Below, one piece after another: positions 1 through 6,060 of a stretch of 6,060 nucleotides of DNA (position 1 is the first letter of the stretch; each line of letters opens with the position of its first letter). The DNA is from Myxococcales bacterium (lineage in GTDB: Bacteria; Myxococcota; Myxococcia; Myxococcales; Myxococcaceae), in the NCBI GenBank assembly GCA_009885595.1, contig VFKJ01000732.1:1-6060 (forward strand), in the 5' to 3' direction. The position numbers and the translations under genes were made by a program. The notes beneath the pieces are model-generated. The model was not told where the DNA came from. It was given only the letters and a program-made list of their open reading frames with translations, and did no database searches.

Positions 1-138
1 CCGGGGAAGGAAGACCGGCGGCACGGCCAGCTCGCGCCAGGAGCCCAGCCCCGCGTCGGCGGGCACGACCTCCCACACTGCGTCGAGGGTGGTTGCGAAG
101 ACCGCGCCGCTGGGCGCGCGCCGCAGGTCAACGCGTGG
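1..138 (-). CDS. Partial minus-strand reading frame, truncated at the window edge, start unresolved
   Basis: The minus strand is open from just after a TGA (139-141) to base 1, 46 codons, and would continue to the left. It reads, in part, SGAVFATTLDAVWEVVPAD then GSWRELAVPPVFLPR. Only 3 of the last 42 codons end in A or T, which matches the confirmed genes here. The competing plus-strand frame over 1-231 has 18 A/T-ending codons in about 76. There is no ATG, GTG or TTG between the TGA and a GTG at 78-76, so a normal start is not visible. Either translation begins at that internal GTG, or the gene lost its front end through a nonsense or frameshift change, or the open frame is chance. The residue pattern loosely recalls a beta-propeller blade, but I do not recognise a family and assign no function. 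Confidence 0.35.
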
Positions 139-273
139 TCAGCGTCGGCGACTGTCCCTGACGAAAGTGACGCGCAGGCTTCTCAGGGGGAGAAGCGAGG
201 CACCCTGCCCATGACGCGTCGCGCAGCCTGAATTCCCTCGACCGGATGACCCCGGTGGAGGATGCCCACGGGC
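139..273 (+). promoter_or_regulatory. Leader and presumed promoter region of the malic enzyme gene
   Basis: This stretch lies between the minus-strand open frame and the malic enzyme start and is presumably where maeB transcription begins. A perfect inverted repeat, GCTTCTC (178-184) and GAGAAGC (190-196) with a 5-base loop, and the 8-base palindrome GACGCGTC (213-220) are the only symmetric elements seen. Neither is followed by a T-run, so they look more like possible protein-binding sites than terminators. I could not find a convincing -35/-10 pair or a sigma-54 GG-N10-GC element. The Shine-Dalgarno-like GGTGGAGG ends at 261. Confidence 0.35.
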
Positions 274-2571
<2,298 letters not shown>

Positions 2572-2692
2572 ATTTTGAGGTCAGGGAGAGGGGTAGAGCC
2601 CTGAGAGGCTCCGCCGGTCGAGCTTGAGCCCGTGCTCGCCTCCTCTCCCCAACCCTCTCCTCCTGTGGAGGAGAGGGAGGTAGGTTGCTCGT
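2572..2692. repeat. Intergenic palindromic repeat-like region of G-rich and C-rich tracts
   Basis: The 121 bases between maeB and the zinc-ribbon gene contain related tracts in both orientations: GGAGAGGGGTAG (2585-2596), CCTCTCCCC (2642-2650), CCCTCTCCTCC (2653-2663) and GGAGAGGGAGGTAG (2670-2683). A TCAGGG/CCCTGA pair (2581-2586 and 2599-2604) adds a further weak stem. Alternating CCTCTCC and GGAGAGG arms of this kind are characteristic of short dispersed palindromic repeats found between genes in many high-GC proteobacteria. Placing this copy in such a family is inference, because only one copy lies in the window. No clean terminator hairpin with a T-run follows maeB. Confidence 0.45.
2653..2677 (+). 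promoter_or_regulatory. Perfect 11-bp hairpin overlapping the ribosome binding site of the zinc-ribbon gene
   Basis: CCCTCTCCTCC (2653-2663) and GGAGGAGAGGG (2667-2677) are exact reverse complements separated by TGT. The right arm enters the GGGAGG (2675-2680) that precedes the ATG at 2693, so folding of the mRNA would partly hide one candidate Shine-Dalgarno sequence. A second candidate, GAGGTAGG (2677-2684), lies just beyond the stem at better spacing. The downstream side has no T-run, so it is a poor intrinsic terminator. Its role may be translational control, mRNA end protection, or simply being the core of a repeat. Confidence 0.5.
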
Positions 2693-3091
2693 ATGACCGC
2701 ACGCACCTGCCCTGGCTGCACCGCTCCCATGCGCCCGTTCCCCGCGGGCAAGGTCGAGCTCGATCGCTGCACCTTCTGCAGCGGGCTGTGGTTCGACGGC
2801 GGCGAGCTCGAGGCGCTGCTGGGCAAGAAGCTGCCGGCGAAGCTCGACCCCGACGTCGTCACCTCACGCAAGTGCCCGGCCGATTCGATCTCCATGCAGG
2901 CCGCCGAGGTGGCGGGCCTGCGCGTCGAGTTCTGCACGAAGTGTTTCGGCGTCTTCCTCGACGACGGCGAGCTGGTCGCCCTCAACGGGGGAAAGCCGGT
3001 GCGGGTGCCGGCAGGTCAGCAGGTGGCCGCGCGTCCCGAGGCGAAGGTGAAGGACGACGTGATGGACTGGCTCGACCGGCTCGGCGCCTAG
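2693..3091 (+). CDS. Small protein with two TFIIB-type zinc ribbons
   Basis: This 132-residue protein carries two copies of the zf-TFIIB pattern. The first (residues 6-45) is complete: CPGC, then DRCTFCSGLWFDGGELEAL, with Cys6, Cys9, Cys26 and Cys29 as expected zinc ligands. The second (61-99) has CPAD in place of CPxC, then FCTKCFGVFLDDGELVAL, so Cys61, Cys81 and Cys84 remain and Asp64 stands where a cysteine is expected. It probably still folds as a ribbon and may bind metal with an Asp ligand or more weakly. There is no signal peptide or membrane segment, so it should be cytoplasmic. Proteins of this family are common and mostly uncharacterised; nucleic-acid or protein binding is guessed from the fold only. 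The ATG at 2693 follows GAGGTAGG and begins just before the first ribbon. The gene is co-oriented with maeB but 121 bases away, and converges on the lipoprotein gene with a 12-base gap. Confidence 0.88.
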   Translation: MTARTCPGCTAPMRPFPAGKVELDRCTFCSGLWFDGGELEALLGKKLPAKLDPDVVTSRKCPADSISMQAAEVAGLRVEFCTKCFGVFLDDGELVALNGGKPVRVPAGQQVAARPEAKVKDDVMDWLDRLGA

Positions 3092-3103
3092 CAGGTCCGC
3101 GGA

Positions 3104-5266
3104 TCAGCAGCCGGTGGCGCCGTTGGAGGTGTACGCCGGGCTGATCACCTTCCCGCTGCCGGCGATGGTGCACGAGGTGGACGCGTTGACGCGAATGCGC
3201 CCCACCCCGCCGCCGCCTCCGCCAGCGCCGTCGTTCTGATCGCCGCCGCTGAGGCCCGGGCCCGCGGCCGTGGTGCCCGCCGCGCCCACCCCCCCGTTGC
3301 CGCCGTTGCCCTCATCGTTGCCGCCGTTGGCCGTCGCGGTGGAGCTGGTCTCGTTGCCGTCCAGCCCGTCGGCGCCGGAGCCGCCGCCGCTGCCTTCTCC
3401 GCCGCTCCCGCCGTTGGCGGTCAGTCGGGCGGACGAGTTGATGAGCACGGTGGCGCCCTCGAGCAGGATGCCGCCGCCGCTCCCTCCTCCGCCCCCGCTG
3501 TCCCCGCCGCCCCACGAGGCGCCGGTGCCACCCAGGCCCGGCGCGGCGAGAGTGCCGGCGATGGTGAGGGTGCCACTGGCCGTGATTTGAATCGCGCCGC
3601 CGCCGGCCCCCCCGCTCGCGGAGCCGTTGCCACCGTTACACCCGCCGCGCAGCGGCATGAGGGTGGGCTCGCCGTTGACCGCGCCGAGCGCGCCGGCGCC
3701 GCTGCCACCGGTGGTGCCGCCCACGCCGCCCGCGCTCCCGAAGCCGCCGCCGCCGCCGCCGCTGAAGCCGTTCCCCATGCCGGAGCCATCGCCGTTGCCG
3801 CCGTTGCCGCAGGCAGCGGGACCCGGGCCATTGCTCGCGCGGATGGTGCCGTCGACCAGCGCGTCGCCGAGCACCGCGAAGATGATCGGCCGGGTTCCGG
3901 TGATGAGCAGGGTCTGGCCGGAGAGCACGCTGAAGCTGGTCACCTTCACCAGCACGGTGGACTGGCCGCCCTGGGTGATGAGGGTGAAGGGCGGCATGGT
4001 GCCCACCGTGATGCTCGGGGTGCCGCTGGTGTCGAGGGTGCGAGGGGTGTCGACGGTGAAGGCCACTCCGCCGTCCGTCGGCAGCTGCCCCTCGGTGAAG
4101 TTGCTGGGCACGTAGGGGAAGAGGCCCGTCTGGACCGGGATGCAGTTGAAGCTGGGGTTGCAGGTCGCCGGGGCGCCCGTGCCCGCGTCACACGTCAGGC
4201 CGTTTCGAGTGCCGAACAGGCAGCTGCCCGCATCAGTGCAGCCGGTGCTCGCGGTCTGGCACTGGTTGGGGTTGCAGGTCACCGCCGTGCCCCTGCAGCC
4301 GCCGTCGCCGTCGCAGGTGTCGCCGGTGGTGCAGTTGTTCTGGTCGTTACAGCCGCCGGCGGTGGGTGCGTAGAAGCAGGTCGCGCCCGCGTCGGCCAGG
4401 CAGACGCCCATGCCCGCGTAACACTGCGCCGCGGGGGGCGTGTTGCAGGTGACGTCAGCCAGCTTCTGGCACACGCCGCCGCCGAGGCAGCGATCGCCGG
4501 TGGTGCAGGCGTTGCCGTCGGTACAGGTGGTGCCCGCGCCGCAGGCCGGATCAGCGCAGTCAGCGAGGCCGTTGCCGTTGTTGTCCACGCCGTCGCTGCA
4601 GAACTCCTGCTGGCTGCCCGTGCAGGCGCCGGCGGTGCAGGTGCCTGCGCCCGGGCAGGCGAAGCTGTCGCAAACCGGGTCGGCGCAGTCGGTCAGGTTG
4701 TCGCAGTCGTCGTCGAGCCCGTTGGCGCAGGCGAGGCTCTCGTTGGCGCCGGGGTGGATGTTCGGGTTGGTGTCGTCGCAGTCCGCGGGGAGGGGAGAGC
4801 CGTCGAGGTCGTTGTCGATGCCCGCGTCGGCGCCGCCATCGGTGCCGCCGTCACCGTTCGAGGCCGGGCGCAGGGTGAGCACCACCACGGCCTTCGGGGT
4901 TTGGTAGCTCGCCTGCGCGGGGTCGCTCACCTCGCCGGGCGTGAGGACGGTGCAGCCGGGGTCGCTGTAGCCCAGCGCCGTGATGGTGATGGGCGACACC
5001 AGGCCGTCACCCACCATGCCGATGTGCAGCGGCGAGGTCTTGCCCGCGAGCGGAATGGCCCTGGTCTCCCGCCCGTCGACGCCGTCGCTCGCCGTCACCT
5101 TGACGCAAACGCTCTCGAGGCCGGGCTCGAGGTTGACCTGCACCTCGATGGCGCCGGTGGAGGGTTTGCCAGCGCAGCCCGCCAGGACGGCGGCGAGCAG
5201 CACCACGAGACCAGGGCGGAAGCACGCCAGGCGGGCGCGGCCGGAACCAGCAGGAGCAGTGAGCAT
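3104..5266 (-). CDS. Secreted lipoprotein with MopE-like metal-binding motifs, cysteine modules and glycine-rich C-terminal region
   Basis: This 720-residue protein begins with a lipoprotein signal: basic residues, a hydrophobic stretch (20-29) and lipobox LAGC with the acylated Cys31. Residues 37-133 look like a small beta-sandwich. A D/G-rich linker (138-150) leads to a MopE-like segment (151-200, DNDLDGSPLPADCDDTNP then CANGLDDDC) and a degenerate copy (221-243). Next come two cysteine modules with the same spacing (248-274 and 306-331, each with CTTGD). Residues 376-475 are beta-rich, and 487-690 are dominated by glycine with short strands such as GAIQITASGTLTI and GGILLEGATVLI, ending GRIRVNAS. 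It is expected on the cell surface or in the periplasm, and calcium or other metal binding through the Asp loops is likely. The beta-helix-like fold of the tail is inference. No enzyme motif is evident. Start 5266 is chosen because the upstream ATG (5344) would put 26 extra residues ahead of the signal; only a weak GGGG lies 5 bases before it. Confidence 0.85.
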   Translation of the reverse strand: MLTAPAGSGRARLACFRPGLVVLLAAVLAGCAGKPSTGAIEVQVNLEPGLESVCVKVTASDGVDGRETRAIPLAGKTSPLHIGMVGDGLVSPITITALGYSDPGCTVLTPGEVSDPAQASYQTPKAVVVLTLRPASNGDGGTDGGADAGIDNDLDGSPLPADCDDTNPNIHPGANESLACANGLDDDCDNLTDCADPVCDSFACPGAGTCTAGACTGSQQEFCSDGVDNNGNGLADCADPACGAGTTCTDGNACTTGDRCLGGGVCQKLADVTCNTPPAAQCYAGMGVCLADAGATCFYAPTAGGCNDQNNCTTGDTCDGDGGCRGTAVTCNPNQCQTASTGCTDAGSCLFGTRNGLTCDAGTGAPATCNPSFNCIPVQTGLFPYVPSNFTEGQLPTDGGVAFTVDTPRTLDTSGTPSITVGTMPPFTLITQGGQSTVLVKVTSFSVLSGQTLLITGTRPIIFAVLGDALVDGTIRASNGPGPAACGNGGNGDGSGMGNGFSGGGGGGFGSAGGVGGTTGGSGAGALGAVNGEPTLMPLRGGCNGGNGSASGGAGGGAIQITASGTLTIAGTLAAPGLGGTGASWGGGDSGGGGGSGGGILLEGATVLINSSARLTANGGSGGEGSGGGSGADGLDGNETSSTATANGGNDEGNGGNGGVGAAGTTAAGPGLSGGDQNDGAGGGGGGVGRIRVNASTSCTIAGSGKVISPAYTSNGATGC

Positions 5267-5275
5267 GGGGACCCC

Positions 5276-5288
5276 GAGTGTCCCACTC
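5276..5288 (-). promoter_or_regulatory. Small inverted repeat just upstream of the lipoprotein start
   Basis: GAGTG (5276-5280) and CACTC (5284-5288) are exact reverse complements with a 3-base loop, ending 9 bases before the lipoprotein ATG. The 9 bases directly before the ATG (5267-5275) form the symmetric GGGGACCCC. The stem is short and could be chance in GC-rich DNA, but the position invites an operator or leader-structure role. No clear promoter boxes were found in the 149-base gap 5267-5415. Confidence 0.25.
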
Positions 5289-5400
5289 TCCCGCGCGATT
5301 GCGAAAGTTCCCGCGGCGAGAAAAGAGGGCCGCCTCGGGGCCAAGGAAGCGCTGGACAGGATGCTGGTGGCGGCAGGCCCGCGGGAGCAGGCAGTTCAGG

Positions 5401-5423
5401 CCCGGCTCACCCGGCTCACCCGG
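5401..5423. repeat. Tandem 9-base repeat that duplicates the DUF4230 stop codon
   Basis: The unit CCCGGCTCA occurs at 5401-5409 and 5410-5418, followed by a partial CCCGG (5419-5423). Read on the minus strand the unit is three codons ending the DUF4230 gene (GGG TGA GCC), so a second TGA follows in frame three codons after the first. This is a small slippage-type duplication at the gene end. Confidence 0.7.
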
Positions 5424-6045
5424 CGCGGGCGGTGAGCGGCCAGGGCACGAACACCACTTCCTTGAAGCCGACCGTGAGCAGCAAGGCCTTCACCTGCCGC
5501 TCGGCCGACGCGCGAGCGCGCGCCTGCAGGGCGGCGTCTTGCGTGACTTCCCGCTCGAAGGCCTCCTTCGCGAGCTCGAACAACTTCGCCGTCTGCGCGG
5601 AGTCGAGGTTGCTGTCGATGACCTCGGTGTCTTCCGGTCGCAGCGAGACCTGCGCCTTGAGCGGAGGCAGCGCCAGCTCGATGCGGCTGCCGGTGACGCG
5701 CAGCTGATCAGCGGTGAGCTTGCCCAGGTCGAGCCCGAGGCTGACGTCGGCGAACACCAGCGCGCGCCCGGCCTTCGCGTTCACCGACTGCCTGACCCAG
5801 TTGAAGACGTCGCCCCAGACGCTCGCCGCCGGGCCCGGCTCGGGCGCGAAGGACACCCGTTTGTAGAGCCGCACCTCCAGCGTCTCGAGGCGCGCCACCT
5901 CTCTGATCTGCTCCACCAGCGCCGCCTGATCAGGCTGGCGCGGGGTCGGCGGGCGCAGCCAGAAGAACGCGAGCGCGAACCCGCCGCCCGCGGCCAACAG
6001 CAGCACGCAGAGCCTCACCCACCCACGCAGCAGCGACGCAGCCAT
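5416..6045 (-). CDS. Membrane-anchored DUF4230 family protein
   Basis: This 209-residue protein has one N-terminal hydrophobic segment (residues about 11-30) preceded by arginines, so it is probably a membrane-anchored protein with the rest outside the cytoplasm. The family signature is clear across residues 43-198: VEQIREVARLETLEVRLYK, then ALVFADVSLGLDLGKL, RIELALPPLKAQV, a helical stretch rich in Glu, Ala and Arg (150-185), and VKALLLTVGFKEVVF near the end. DUF4230 has no established function, and I assign none. The ATG at 6045 lies 15 bases inside the window edge with only a weak GCGGGA before it. The frame stays open to the edge, so a start further upstream cannot be excluded. It is followed on the same strand, after 149 bases, by the lipoprotein gene. 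The two could be co-transcribed, but no sequence evidence proves it. The stop codon lies in a 9-base tandem repeat. Confidence 0.85.
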   Translation of the reverse strand: MAASLLRGWVRLCVLLLAAGGGFALAFFWLRPPTPRQPDQAALVEQIREVARLETLEVRLYKRVSFAPEPGPAASVWGDVFNWVRQSVNAKAGRALVFADVSLGLDLGKLTADQLRVTGSRIELALPPLKAQVSLRPEDTEVIDSNLDSAQTAKLFELAKEAFEREVTQDAALQARARASAERQVKALLLTVGFKEVVFVPWPLTARAG

Positions 6046-6060
6046 GTCCCGCAGAGTGCC

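Noticed and set aside
199..212. Sigma-54-like GGCACCCTGCCC upstream of maeB
   Set aside because: The required GC at the right spacing after GG is absent; AT stands there instead.
1..231. Plus-strand open frame running in from the left edge
   Set aside because: Its third-position GC is lower (about 18 of 76 codons end in A or T) than in the minus-strand frame or the confirmed genes, and the product shows no recognisable motif.
3197..3808. Repetitive GCCGCCGTTGCC-like DNA that might be taken for a satellite or CRISPR-like array
   Set aside because: The repetition is explained by Gly/Asn-rich codons of the lipoprotein tail. Units are irregular and there are no spacers.
5318..5342. Possible intrinsic terminator after the DUF4230 gene (minus strand)
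   Set aside because: The stem is only GGCC/GGCC (5339-5342 and 5328-5331) with a 7-base loop, followed by CTCTTTTCT. It is too short and the T-run too interrupted to call.
3587..5707. A 706-codon open frame on the plus strand opposite the lipoprotein gene
   Set aside because: Its product is low-complexity Ala/Gly/Arg/Val sequence, as expected for the mirror of GC-rich codons. The minus strand carries a lipobox, ordered cysteine modules and known motifs. The frame also spans two genes and the gap between them.

Overview
The window is very GC-rich, and its genes strongly prefer G or C in the third codon position. Together with the gene content this points to a high-GC proteobacterium-like organism, most probably one of the Myxococcota. 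The best pointers are a secreted lipoprotein with an Asp/Gly-rich linker, MopE-type Asp/Cys metal-binding motifs, CTTGD-type cysteine modules and a glycine-rich tail. That combination is typical of myxobacterial surface proteins. The assignment is inference; no rRNA or other marker gene is present.

Layout, left to right. Bases 1-138 hold an open minus-strand frame with coding-like codon use that runs off the left edge and has no convincing start. Bases 139-273 are the leader of a plus-strand gene, with one small inverted repeat. Bases 274-2571 encode a full-length NADP-dependent malic enzyme of the MaeB type (malic enzyme fused to a phosphotransacetylase-like domain). Bases 2572-2692 are an intergenic stretch of G-rich and C-rich tracts with a perfect 11-bp hairpin that runs into the ribosome binding site of the next gene. 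Bases 2693-3091 encode a small protein with two TFIIB-type zinc ribbons. Only 12 bases separate its stop from the stop of the convergent gene.

The right half is on the minus strand. Bases 6045-5416 encode a membrane-anchored DUF4230 protein. After a 149-base gap, bases 5266-3104 encode a 720-residue secreted lipoprotein with a mosaic of cysteine-rich, metal-binding and glycine-rich parts.

Functionally, only the malic enzyme can be placed in a pathway: it oxidatively decarboxylates malate to pyruvate and makes NADPH at the TCA/gluconeogenesis node. The zinc-ribbon gene is co-oriented but has no evident link to it. The two minus-strand genes are both envelope proteins in the same orientation and could share a transcript, but the gap also allows a separate promoter. 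I see no mobile element, CRISPR array, RNA gene or defence cassette, and nothing that amounts to a clear new multi-gene system. The most interesting items are the RBS-overlapping hairpin in what looks like a dispersed palindromic repeat, and the architecture of the large lipoprotein.
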